Shown: piece after piece, positions 1 through 10,577 of the stretch
Numbering within the stretch: the stretch's first letter is position 1
Layout: every line of letters starts with the position of its first letter
NCBI GenBank assembly: GCA_024449915.1
Contig: JAMZAV010000771.1
Location: 62,001-126,000, forward strand
Source: Sweltsa coloradensis
Lineage: Eukaryota > Arthropoda > Insecta > Plecoptera > Chloroperlidae
Length of the DNA stretch: 64,000 bases
Direction: 5' to 3'
Notes under the pieces: generated by a model
The model's database searches: none
Seen by the model: the letters and a program-made list of their open reading frames with translations, nothing else
What the model was told of the DNA's origin: nothing
Made by a program: the position numbers and the translations under genes

Positions 1-2345
1 TCGTACTTACGGTGTAGGATACGTACATTCAGGTGTAGGATACGTACTTTACAGGTGTGGGATACGTACTTTCAGGTGTAGGATACTTTTCTTTCAGGTG
101 TAAGATACGTAACTTTCAGGTGAAAGATACGTAATTTCAGGTGTAGGATACGTTCTTTCAGGTGTCGGATGAGGGCTGTGGTGTATGCTTACAGGTGTCG
201 AATACGTACTTAAAGGTGTAGGATACGTTCTTTCAGGTGTAGGATACTCACTTCAGGTGTAGATGCTCACTTCAGGTGTAGGATGCTCACTTTCAGGGTG
301 TAGATGCTCACTCTCAGGTGTATATACGTACTTTGCAGGTGTAGGATAACGTCTTTTAGGTGTAGATAAGTACACTTCAGGTGTAGGAGACGGTACTTTT
401 AGGTTTAGGATACTCACTTTTCAGGTGTAGGATTAAGTATTTTTCAGGTGTAAGGAATACTTACGTTCAGGTGTAGGATGCTCAGTTACAGGTGTAAGAT
501 AACGAACGCTTTTAGGTGTAGATGCTCAGTTACGGTGTAAGATACGTAGCTTTCAGTGTAGGATGCTCAGTTTTAGGTGAAGGATCTCACTTTCAGGTGT
601 AGGATACGTACTTTCAGGGTAGGATACGTATTACAGGTGTCGGAGTGCTCAGTAACAGGTGTAGGATGCTCACTTTCAGGTGAAGGAATTTACTTTCAGG
701 TGTAGGATACGTACCTTTCAGATGTAGATACATTCTTTCTGGTGAATGATGCTCACTTTCAGTGTAGGATACTTACCAGGTGTAGGAATACTTACTTTCA
801 GGTGAGGATGCTCAGTTTACAGGTGGTAGGATCTCTCTTTCATGTGAAGATACGTAACTTTCAGGTGTCAGATACATACGTTCAGGTGTAGGATGCTCAG
901 TTACAGGTGTAGGGATACGAACCTTTAGGTGTATGGATGCTCAGTTTTACGGTGTAAGATACGTACTTTCAGGTGTAGGATGCTCAGTAACGGTGTGGAT
1001 GCTTACTTTCAGGTGTAGGATACGTAACTTTCGATGTAGGATACGTTTCTTTCAGGTGTCGGATCTCATTTTAGGTGAAGGATGCCTCAGTTTTCAGGTG
1101 TAGGATACAGTAACAGGTGTAGGATGCTCTTTTCAGGTGTAAGGATACTCACTTTCAGGTTAGGATACGTACTTTCAGGTGTAGGATGCTCAGTTTCAGG
1201 TGTAGGAATGCTCACTTTCAGTGTAGGATGCTCACTTTCAGGTGTAGGATGCTCCCTATAGACACTTTTGCATGTGTGAAGCCAACTGTTATATACTCGC
1301 TTTCAGGTGTCGGATACGTACTTTCAGGTGTAGATGCTCACTTCCGGTGTAGGATACGTACCTTTCAGGTGGAGGATACTTACTTTTCAGGTGTAGGTTA
1401 CGTACTTTTAGGTGAAGGATACGTACTTCTGTGTATGATTCGTACTTTCAGGTGTAGGAGCGTACTTACAGTTTATGATGCTCACTTTCAGTGTAGTATA
1501 CTCACTTTCAGTGAGGATACGTACTTTTAGGTGTAGGATTACGTACTTTTCAGTGTAGATACCCTTCTTTGTAGGTGTAGTATACCTTCTTTCAGGTGTA
1601 GGATACTTAATTTAGGTGTAGGATACTCACTTTCAGGTGAAGGAAATTTACTTTCGGTGTGGTACGTAATTTCAGATGTGGATACTTTTAGGTGATGATA
1701 CGTACGTTTCAGGTGTATGATACGTTCTTTCAGGTGTAGGATACTACTTTCAGTGTGAGGATAACGTACTTTTTAGGTGTATGGGGGGGGGGGGGGTGGA
1801 TACTCACTTTCAGGTGTAGGATACGTATTTTCAGGTGTAGGATACGTACTTTCAGGTGTTTATTGCCTCAGTTACAGGTGTATGGATACGAACCTTTAGG
1901 TGTAGGAATGCTCAGTTACAGGTGTAAGATACGTACTTTCAAGGTGTAAGGATGCTCAGTTTTAGGTGGAAGTATGGCTCACTTTCATGTGTAGGATACG
2001 TACTTTCAGGTGTAGGATACGTACTTACAGGTGTAGGATGGCTGTAACAGGTGTGGATGCTCACTTTCAGGTGAAGGAAATTTACTTTTCAGGTGATAAG
2101 GATACGTACTTCAGATGTGGATACATTCTTTCAGTGAAGGATGCTCACTTTCAGGTGTAGGATACTTACTTTCAGGTGTAAGATATACGTTCAGTGTAGG
2201 ATGCTCAGTTTACAGGTGGTAGGATCGAACCTTTAGTGTAGGATGCTCAGTTACAGGTGTAAGATACGTACTTTCAGGTGTAAGGATACACAGTAACAGG
2301 TGTAGGATGCTCACTTTCAGGTGTAGGATACGTACTTTCAGGTGT
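1..2345. repeat. Degenerate ~21-bp minisatellite, subfamily A
   Basis: Tandem units approximate TTTCAGGTGTAGGATACGTAC, alternating with a variant ending GATGCTCAC. Units differ by substitutions and very many one-base indels, mostly in short homopolymers. The array runs off the left edge, so its full size is unknown. Open frames here (RCRIRTF-type peptides) arise because 21 is divisible by three and break at each indel. I see no gene in it. A 16-base G run sits near 1782. Confidence 0.93.
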
Positions 2346-5234
2346 AGGATGCTCAAGTACAGGGGTAGGATGCACAGATCCAGGGAGCAGATGCACAGTC
2401 AAGGGGTAGGGGGCACAGTTTTTCAGGTTAATCCCAGATCCAGAGAGAAAATGACCGTTACAGGAGTAGGGTGCACATTTTCAGGGGTAGGTGCACTCCA
2501 GGGGGGCAGATGCACGTTACAGGGGGAGGGTCCAGTTCAGAGTGGATCCAGTTACGGGTAGGATGCACAGATCCCGGGATCAGATGCACATTACAGGGGG
2601 TAGGGTGCCAGTTACAGGGGGAGGATGCACAGATCCGGGGGGCAGATGCACAGTTACAGGGGTAGGATGCACAGTTCGGAGTAGGAGCACAGATCCAGGA
2701 AACAGATCACATTACGGGGTGGATGACAGATCCGGAAAAAGAGACAGTTACCGGGGGAGGATGCACAGTAAAAGGGGGGGATGATCAGTACAGGGGTAGG
2801 ATGCACGTCCCTGGGTAGGGGCACAGATCTGGAGCAGATGCACAGTTACAGGGGAGAAAGGCCCAAACGGGAGCAAATGCACAGTTTCAGGGGTGGATGC
2901 CAGATCCAGGGGGCAGATGCCAGTTAAAAGGGGAAAAAAAGGGGTGCACAGTAACAGGGGTAATGCACAGACCAGGGAAAAGGTGCACAGTAACGGGGTA
3001 GGGTCACGATCCAGGGAGCAGTGCACATTTTTGGGGTAGGGTGCACATTTTTAGGGGAAGGATCCCAGATCCAGGGAGCAGATGACGCTAAGGGGGGAGG
3101 ATGCCAGTCTGGAACAAATCCAGTCCCGGGGGGGAGGATGCCCGTTTTGGGGCAGATGCACAGTTTTCGGGGGAGGATGCACAGTTTCGGGAAGGTGCAC
3201 AGATCCAGGAAAAGATTTTCCAGTTAAGGGGTAGGGTGCACAGATCCAGGGAGCAAAGCACGTTCGGGGTAGGATCACATTAAGGGGAGGATGCACAGTT
3301 TCGGGGGGGGGGATGCACAGATCCAGGGGCAGATGCACAGTAAACAGGGGGAGGATGCCAGTTCAGGGGGAGGGTAAAAAGACCAGGGGGGATGCACAGT
3401 TACAGGGGTAGGGTATACAGTTACAGGGGTAGGGGTTCTAAATTCAGGGGGAGAATGCACAATTACAGGGGGAGGATGCACAGTTACGGGGGAGGATGCA
3501 CATTACAGGGGGCAATGCCAGTTTTTTCAGGGGGAGGATGCACAGATCCGGGGGCGGATGCACAGTTACGGGGTAGGGTGCACAGATCCCGGGGGTAGAT
3601 GCACATTAAGGGGAAGGATGCCATTACCCGGGGGGAAAGGGTGACGATCAAGGGAACAGATCACGTTACGGGGTAGGATCCAGTTTTACAGTGGGAGGAT
3701 GCACATAAAAGGGGGGGGGGAACAGTTCCCGGGAGCAATGCACAGTTACGGGGTAGGGTGCACGACCAGGGAGCAGATGCACAGTTACAGGGGGGTTTTA
3801 TGCTTAGATCCAGGGGGCAATGCACTGTAACGGGTAGGATCACAGACCAGGGGGCAGATCACAGTTACAGGGGAGTATCACAGATAGGGAAACAGTTGCA
3901 CAGTTACAGGGGAAGGATGCACAGATCCAGGGGTAGGATGCACAGATCCAGGGAGCAGATGCACAGTTTCAGATGTAGGATCATGATCCAGGGAGCAGAC
4001 TCAGTTTTCAGGGGTGGGGTGCACAGATCCAGGAGCAATGCACAGTTACAGGGTAGGTGCACAGATCTCGGGGGCAGATCACAGTTACAGGGGGAGGGCA
4101 CAATCCGGAGAGAAAACCAGTTTTCAGGGGTAGGGTTCACATTACAGGGTAGGATGCCAATTACAGGGGAGGGTGCACAGATCCAGGGAGCAGATGCACA
4201 TACCCGGGGTAGGATGCTCAGTTACAGGGGGGGTGATGCCAGATCCAGGGAGCAGATCACAGTTTTCAGGGGTAGGGTGCACAGATCAGGGAGCAGATGC
4301 CAGTTACAGGGGTGGATGCACAGTAACAGGGGGATGCCAGATCCAGGGGTGGGGTGACAGTAACAGGGGGAGGATGCCCGTAACGGGTAGGGCACAGACC
4401 CGGGGGCAGATGCACGTTACAGGGGTAGGATGCCAGATCCCAGGGAGCGATGACAGTTACAGGGGTAGGATGCACAGATCCGGGAGCAGATGCACGTAAA
4501 GGGGGGGATGCACAATCCCGGGGGCAGATGCACATTTCTGGGGTAAATGCACGATCCAGGGGCAGATGCCAGTTTCAGGGGTAAATATAAGTTTAGGGGT
4601 GGATGCACAGTCACAGGGGGCGATGCACAGTTTCAGGGGTAGGATGCACAGTAAGAGGGGTAGGATGCACAGATCCCGGGAGCAGCAGCACAGTTTCGGG
4701 GGTAGGGGTGACTGATCAAGGGGCAGATGCACGTTAAGGGGTAGGTCAACCCGTTAAAATGGTAGGAGCACAGTAACAGGGGTGGATCACAGATCCGGGG
4801 GCAATGACAAAATTTTAAAAAGGGGTAGGGGGGCACAGTCCGGGGGCAGATGCACAGTTACAGGGGTAGGATGCACAGTTACACGGGTAGGGGCAAGATC
4901 CAGGGGGCAATGCACAGTTTCAGGGTAGGATACCAGATTTAGGGGGAGATGCACAGTTTCAGGGAAGGATGCACAGTTACAGGGGGAGGATGCACAGTAA
5001 CAGGGGTAGGATGCACAGATCCAGGGGCATGCACAGTTACACGGTTAGGGGAAGGGGGGGGGGGGGGGGGGGGGGGGGGGCCGGGGGGAAGGGTGCACAG
5101 TTTAAAAGGGGAGGATGCACAGTTCCCGGGGTAGGATGCACAGTTACAGGGAGAAGATGCACAGTTACAGGGGTAGGATGCACAGTTACAGGGGAAGATG
5201 CACAGTTACAGGGGACGGATGCACAGATCCAGGG
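2346..5234. repeat. ~21-bp minisatellite, subfamily B (G-rich)
   Basis: Units approximate TTACAGGGGTAGGATGCACAG, often alternating with GATCCAGGGAGCAGATGCACA, giving an apparent 42-bp dimer. Subfamily B shares ACAGG-GTAGGATGC-CA with subfamily A, so the two are probably one lineage that changed composition at about 2.35 kb. The plus strand is rich in GGGG runs. Indel noise is heavy. All reading frames on both strands are by-products of the repeat. Confidence 0.93.
5041..5090. repeat. Long G homopolymer within the minisatellite
   Basis: About 27 consecutive G, then CC and six G. It lies inside subfamily B and may be a true G-quadruplex-prone expansion or a basecalling or consensus artefact. 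Confidence 0.85.
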
Positions 5235-5462
5235 AGCAGACGCCTTATTGACCAGTCGCTCTTATTGACCTGTCGCTTTTATTGGCCTGTCGCTCTTTTT
5301 GGTATGTCGCTCTTTTTGGTCTTTTGCTCTTATTGGCCAGTCGCTCTTATTGGCCATTCGCTCTTTTTGTAGTCGCTCTTATTGGCCATTCGCTCTTATT
5401 TCCCTGTCGACCTTATTGGTCTGTCGCTCTTATGGTCGGTGCGCTTGTTGCCACGCTCTTTT
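5235..5462. repeat. 17-18-bp minisatellite
   Basis: About 13 units of CTTATTGGCCTGTCGCT with small variations follow the 21-bp array directly. The unit is unrelated in sequence to the preceding array, so two minisatellites abut. A C-rich run follows at 5474-5486. Confidence 0.88.
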
Positions 5463-5874
5463 GACCGTGGGCCCCCCCCCCCCCCACTCCCACTAGACGT
5501 CCCGACGCGCCTGACTGGCTGTAACTGTAACTGCAACGTGTAATAGCTGCATTACTTCTATATCTTATACATAAACGCAATGTTCTAGACAGACTTGTTC
5601 TAAAAGCATTAACAAGACGCCTGCAATGAGATTTGTGTCACCCGCGAGTGTGCGCTCGCCAAGAAAGTTTCAATTTATGTCGTATTGCAGTCGGTAATGC
5701 AATGTGTGGCTGCGTCCACCTCGCCAGCGCGGCTCAGAGGCGCCGCTCAACCCTGGCTGCATGGCCGAGTTATAATTGGATGAGCAAAACGAAGACTTCA
5801 ATTTCACTGAATCCCCCCCCCCCCCCCAAAAAAAAAAAAAATGCTGAGGTGTTTTTTTTTGTTTGTTTGTATTT
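5463..5874. other. No gene recognised
   Basis: Unique-looking sequence with a C run followed by an A run near 5813-5840. Cysteine-rich short frames at 5627-5790 lack splice signals and do not fit a BAMBI N-terminal exon. Confidence 0.5.
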
Positions 5875-6300
5875 TTGTCTGTTTGTTCGCGCTCTACCAG
5901 ACAAATGGCATTTATGCGATCTGAAAATTTGAGGGGACCTTCGAAATCTCTGAACTTCGACTCGGCACGTTTTTGGGTACAATCGATCAAATATTTCTTA
6001 TAATTATCGTACTTTTACGATTTTTTCATTTTGAATGAGATATTTTCGTGATATTTGGCAAACGGCTACTCCGACCTTGATGAAACTTTATGGGAACGTT
6101 TAAAATCACTGAAATTATATGTGTTATGATTTTAGAGACATTTAAAGAAATATTTCTCATAGAAATCGTACTTTTACGATTTTCCCCGATTTTTATTTTG
6201 TACTGGAAATTGAAAAAGTAATGAGATCCCACTTAAAAAAATAATAATTAGACAGAAATATTGAAAAAAAAGCTCATCCATCAACGAGACTGGAAAAATC
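5875..6300 (-). repeat. Dispersed AT-rich repeat, family F
   Basis: On the minus strand it begins with GTTGATGGATGAGC (complement at about 6270-6288) and contains an AGAGATTTCGAAGGTCCCCT-like segment and a GTAGAGCGCGAA-like end. It contains two internal repeats marked by CGTACTTTTACGATTTT. Related copies lie near 11.2, 12.0, 48.9 and 57.0 kb. No protein is recognised in it. Confidence 0.6.
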
Positions 6301-6401
6301 GTTCGCGAAGCGGCCTAGTATTAGGACATGACGCTTCTAGTTCTCTCTTTCTCGGGATTTGAAATTTATAGCTTTTTAAAACTACAATTTTATGTCAACA
6401 G

Positions 6402-6535
6402 AGGCAACACCCCATTGCTATGTGAGAATCGTCTACCAGCTGTGAACCACACCAAGTGGCCATACCTCGTATGCTGTGACTCTAGTGATCTCTGCAACAG
6501 TGGGCCCATCCCTTCTCCGCCACCCTGGGGTACAG
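6402..6535 (+). CDS. BAMBI: BAMBI-like TGF-beta pseudoreceptor, ectodomain exon
   Basis: This internal exon encodes the C-terminal half of a TGF-beta-receptor-type three-finger ectodomain. Visible features are a cysteine after LL, a glycosylation site NHT and the family-defining cysteine box CCDSSDLCN (CC-x5-CN), followed by a Pro/Ser/Gly stalk. The C-x(n)-NH(S/T)-x(n)-CC-x5-CN spacing resembles vertebrate BAMBI more than kinase type I receptors. The acceptor AG is at 6400-6401 (phase 2) and the donor is G|GTGAGA at 6536 (phase 1). The next exon begins with two bases of the split codon, so the phases agree. Exons for the signal peptide and the first half of the domain are not seen; upstream lies minisatellite, so they probably lie left of the window. 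BAMBI is a membrane protein that dampens TGF-beta/BMP signalling by binding receptors without a kinase. A truncated type I receptor such as saxophone is the alternative. Confidence 0.75.
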
Positions 6536-6625
6536 GTGAGAGGTGTACCTCAAGGACTGATACTGTCACCTTCTTTATTCAGCTTTTACCTTGTAGCTTA
6601 TATCCACACCTGTGACCTACCAAAT
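6536..6625 (+). pseudogene. LINE reverse-transcriptase fragment at an intron start
   Basis: In the frame one base off the preceding exon, the intron reads VRGVPQGLILSPSLFSFY, continuing to a DLPN motif. This is the conserved non-LTR (Jockey/CR1-like) reverse-transcriptase block RGVPQGSxLSPxLFxxY. Similarity begins essentially at the exon's GT donor and stops after about 30 codons. It is a relic; no catalytic YADD/FADD block is present nearby. Confidence 0.75.
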
Positions 6626-6892
6626 ATCTTGGGACAACTTTGCATCCCAGAACCTCAAAAACTGTACCATTATAATTTTAAATGTATATATTAAATATTA
6701 AATGTATGCAAATGCAAGATTATATTACACATAGACTTTTACAAACAATAATTTACTCAATAATAAAAATTGTTCTAGAATCCTAACGGATTGTTTTAAA
6801 TATTAGTTTGGATTGACTTCCAATGTCCACTTCACTGCACTCTTTACTTTTTAGTCTAGATATTTCAATAATCAGTGATCCTGTTTCCCCAG

Positions 6893-7064
6893 GCAGCCAC
6901 AACTCTACCAACCCCCCCTCCGAGTGGAACCGCGGCCCCGGCACCGCCCTGGGTAGCTCGTTCACCCTGGCTAACCAGCCCGTGGTGTTGGCAGTACTGA
7001 CTGTGGGGGTGTTCCTACTTGTGCTCATCACAGGGTTCGGCTGTTTCGAGCTCAGAAGGCAGAG
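6893..7064 (+). CDS. BAMBI: BAMBI-like pseudoreceptor, transmembrane exon
   Basis: The acceptor is TTTCCCCAG at 6884-6892. The exon encodes a Ser/Asn/Pro-rich juxtamembrane stalk with an NST glycosylation site, then about 22 hydrophobic residues (VVLAVLTVGVFLLVLITG) and a basic stop-transfer stretch ELRRQ. The donor AG|GTAAAC is at 7065 (phase 2). Reading past the donor gives an immediate TAA, as expected for an exon boundary. The split codon joins the upstream exon (G|GC, Gly) and the downstream exon (AG|C, Ser). The topology is single-pass type I, with the ectodomain outside the cell. Confidence 0.77.
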
Positions 7065-7204
7065 GTAAACACTTGTCTCTAATGTCAGGCCTTTCAAGAC
7101 AACCAATCAAGCAAATCTTTCTCCCAATTGTTTCGCCAAACGTATTTGTGTTTGAACTATCGAATTTTCAGCTTCGCTGCTGTGTGCATTAATTAAAAAT
7201 AGTT

Positions 7205-7600
7205 TTCGAGTTTACTTGGATTAAGGGCGCGTCAACCGTTCGGTCATAATGCACCACTCTAGCCTAGGGGATATGAGGAGGGAATCACATGCTGGTCAGA
7301 ACCAGCCACGGGTGTAGGGGGTAGAAAAGGTGGATTCACGTCTTTTTTGTCATCGTTCTTGTTGTTATGGCCGTCGTCGTGGAGGTCGTCAAAGGAAGGG
7401 GGAGAGGTCCCCGACGACGACTGTCAGAGCTCGCCTGTAGTTTTGTACAGTAGTTTACTATAATATAATACCCTTTCCTCTTGAATCGCCTTTTACGATG
7501 AGTAGAGCCATGCTCTGGGCCAATTCCACCACTCAGCGAGTGAGTACCCCTAACCCTGGTGCACACTAGCTCATGTGTGTGTGTGTGTGTTAGTGTTTGT
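7205..7600. repeat. Dispersed repeat, family E (intronic copy)
   Basis: Begins GGGCGCGTCAACCGTTCGGT, then GCACCACTCTAGCCTA, GGTCAGAACCAGCCAC, a GTCGTC-rich block and CAGAGCTCGCC. It is related to copies at 35.47-35.76 and 57.81-58.02 kb. A (GT)n tract lies at about 7573-7590. It lies inside the BAMBI-like intron 7065-8347. Confidence 0.65.
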
Positions 7601-8347
7601 TCGTTTGTCCTGCCCCGAGTCACTCCGAGCTGGAAATAGCCCGCCACTCTGAGCACTCTTGCACACTAGGTGCACACCAGAGCATGTGTGTGCGTCGTCC
7701 ATCACTCTCACACGTGGTGGGTGATTCACACACTCGCACTCTCACCGCCTGGTCCTAGTGAGGTCATACTACCAGGCGTCGTGGCGGCGCCTGTCTGGGG
7801 GGGACACACGTGAGGTACACGCGTTGTTCTTCTTGGGGGGGCAGGCAGGCGCCCATCCATGTAGGAATCATAGGAGCTAGCATTATTATGGAGATTGTTT
7901 TGTTATGTTAAATATTTAGCTTATACGACACTTTTGTTTCAATTTTGCATTGCGTGTGGGTACAAATTAACACAACATATACTTTTTATCTTCTAAGATC
8001 TAATTGATTTCCAAAACTGGCTTAATTTTTATTTTTTCGATTATTTTTCATGCTATCACCTACCATTATTTTATTTCAATGTATTTTTCTCGCCAATGAC
8101 GGATTTCTTTGTTTCGTTCTTTCTCTACTTTAAATTGTGAATCATCGCATCTCCGGACCGGACAATCTCATGTGGAAAGACTCAATTATAAACATGTGGG
8201 GGGGGGAAGTTTTTTACGTAATTAAAAATTCTAATAAACCAAGTAATCATCACTTTTGTGACTTGGTTCACTCAGTATAAAAGCAGCCACATTGCTTCCA
8301 CTATCACCTCAAATAAAGTCACTGATGATGTTTACAATGTCCTACAG

Positions 8348-8441
8348 CCGGTACCTGCAGCAACAGGGTCTGCGAGGCGGATACACCCGATCACACGAGG
8401 ACTGCCTGGTTCCCGGGAGCTCAGAGACACCAGACGTCTAG
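8348..8441 (+). CDS. BAMBI: BAMBI-like pseudoreceptor, terminal coding exon
   Basis: The acceptor CCTACAG ends at 8347. The first base completes a serine codon from the previous exon, and 30 codons then run to TAG at 8439-8441. The short cytoplasmic tail (RYLQQQG at its start, EDCLVPGSSETPDV at its end) contains an acidic residue-Cys-hydrophobic-VP motif matching the tail of vertebrate BAMBI, and no GS box or kinase. The cytoplasmic part is about half the vertebrate length. A second in-phase frame continues after the TAG for about 35 codons, so a base error at the stop should be considered. A poly(A) signal follows at 8586. The recognised exons encode about 132 residues in total. Confidence 0.68.
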
Positions 8442-8585
8442 TGGAGGCGGGAGCCATGGCTTGGAAGTTGGAAGACTCCGCATGAACCTGGGGATCAGGA
8501 AGAAGAGATGCTCAAGACTACAGGGCTAATCAAGCAGGAAACCATGTAATCACACATAAACTGGAAGAAATGTGCCACAAAGTAC

Positions 8586-8591
8586 AATAAA
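8586..8591 (+). terminator. Polyadenylation signal AATAAA
   Basis: A canonical AATAAA lies 145 bp after the BAMBI-like stop codon and is followed by a T/G-rich stretch. It supports 8348 onward being the last exon, with a 3' UTR of about 170 nt. Confidence 0.6.
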
Positions 8592-8973
8592 AACAGTTGA
8601 ATTTTGGTTCCTTGAATGATACAAGATAAAATGTATTAATTGCAAGAATTATGAGAGTGGAAGGTGGAGGAAAACTATAGACCGATAGCAGAGCTTGGAC
8701 TGGATGGAGTCTGTCACGATAGGAGTGTCCGGAGGCAAACAGAGCGCGGTGTGACTGGCTACCCCTAACGGGATCAAGTAGCGAATATTTAGTTTGTTGC
8801 TATCGGTTTAAGATTACGTAAAACTATAGTATCATAGAATGAGACAGTAAGAGCGACTGGATAATCCCCCACCCCCGCCAACTCTTGTACAATCACCTTA
8901 CTTGCCACCTGAAGCTTCTGTGGTAGAGCAGGGAGGACAAGACAAGGCCAAATACTATACCGGAATTGTCATA

Positions 8974-9253
8974 ACTAGGGAAACGCCAAAGTCGTTGTTA
9001 AACGAGTGAGTGAGCCATGTGTTGAGTACCCGGTTACATTACTTTTCTTCCCCCTACATTAGGCCTACCTAACCTACCATAGCCTAGAGAGGCGCATTGG
9101 TCTTACAGTTGACGCGCCCGTATACCTACTAAACTTTAAAAAAATTATTAATACGAATATAAATATCAAACATAAATGCAAATGTTCCCGGGTACTCACC
9201 ACATGACTCGCTCACTCGTCTAACAACGACTTTGGCGTTTCCCAAGTCTAGTT
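8974..9253. mobile_element. MITE-like inverted-repeat element (~280 bp)
   Basis: The left arm GGAAACGCCAAAGTCGTTGT... at about 8981-9041 is repeated in reverse complement at 9184-9245. The arms are about 60 bp with few mismatches (GAGTGAGTGAG versus GAGTGAGCGAG). The interior is AT-rich and non-coding. Both ends are flanked by an AACTAG/CTAGTT-like sequence. This suggests a non-autonomous DNA transposon. Confidence 0.75.
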
Positions 9254-9790
9254 GGCTAAAGCGCCCTTAAAGGCCGCTTTACACGGAGAAGTTGAAAAAG
9301 TAAAAAGTAAAAAGTGAAAAGAACGAGTAGGAAGAGAAAAAGAAATCCCCTGGTCGGGAAAGATTTTGTTATTCCTAAATTGTATTTAAAAAATTATTAA
9401 ACGTGTTTTGAAATGCATATAACGCAGTGTAGTCTATCATCTGTGACAATACTATGGAAAACATAGCCAGTACGAAATACGTGAAAATATTGCAAGGTTT
9501 ACTCAATCTACGAGCGGAATTTGGGGGTACCTTGACGTCCAACATTCGACAGACCTTGCATGGGCACGGCATTTCACGGCCAGGCGAAAAACAAACAAAA
9601 AATATCTTTTCAAAATCTAAAACATTGTCGTTAAAATAATTTCTAAACATTGGAAGTCTATTTTTCAGTTTATCATTTCTTGTAGGTTTAAATCGCAATG
9701 AATCTTGCTGATTTTGTTAGCAGTTCTCAATAAACTCGTACCGGATGTCTGTTTAAAATTTTAGCGCAATCTGTTCAGCGATTCGGCTGA
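9254..9790. other. No gene recognised
   Basis: Contains short (AAAAGT)n-like repeats near 9290-9320. A 61-codon plus-strand frame at about 9454-9639 has no family resemblance, signal or splice support. Confidence 0.5.
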
Positions 9791-9797
9791 TTTTCAA

Positions 9798-9798
<1 letters not shown>

Positions 9799-9840
<42 letters not shown>

Positions 9841-9846
9841 ACGCAG
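9799..9846. repeat. (AC)n microsatellite
   Basis: About 15 AC dinucleotides, then GCACGC units. AT-rich sequence follows to 10570 with no recognised gene. Confidence 0.9.
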
Positions 9847-10577
9847 AAAAACAATAAGGGCCGTTGAAGTCGAATGGAAATCACTACGTTCGCTACGCTC
9901 ACTCGTTCAAATATAGCCATCCAATGTCTGAACAATTTTGATATCCATGAAGGCACTAAATATTAAATAGGCATATTTTTGCTTCATTAATAGTAAGCCG
10001 AGTTAATTATTTTGAAAGATGGCTATTATTATTATCCTATTATTATTATTTTAAATTGGCTATTATATTGTATTAAAAGGAGTATCTAGATTTTAAGTCA
10101 GAGGCATAAATGTTTTAAAATAATTTTTAAGATCAGTTATTGAAGAATGTTTGACTGAAATATGTGTTATAAAAACCCAATTTAATTGTGATTTGTATAT
10201 ATGAAAAATGATTTTGTGATACCGTTTACTCTGTGCATTTTTTGTAATCTTGCTCTGAAGCATTCTTGCACTAATAAAATATAAATAGCGTTTTCTTATT
10301 CCATTGTCTTGCATTTAATAACACTCATTTCCAATTATCTAATATTATTCTGGTTGGTTATTGAAGGCGACTATTTTGTTTGTAATTGTCCGTGCATTCT
10401 CTGTGCTTTCAATTACGCTTGGAAATCAACTAATTACGCAGGACTTGGCCGTATTATTACACTTAATTAATGTTTGTTATTTGGGTAAGTGCAGTGTAAT
10501 TAGTTTTATTTATTATTGCTGGATGGATACGTAGGATAATTATCTCCAGCCTTGAGTTAAATGTAAAATAGTTCCTT

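Noticed and set aside
1186..5268. Numerous cysteine/arginine-rich frames in the first 5 kb
   Set aside because: They are minisatellite translations with a 21-bp period, broken by indels.
5627..5790. Upstream BAMBI-like ectodomain exon (CNEICVTREC...)
   Set aside because: Cysteine spacing does not match the family, and no credible acceptor or donor bounds it.
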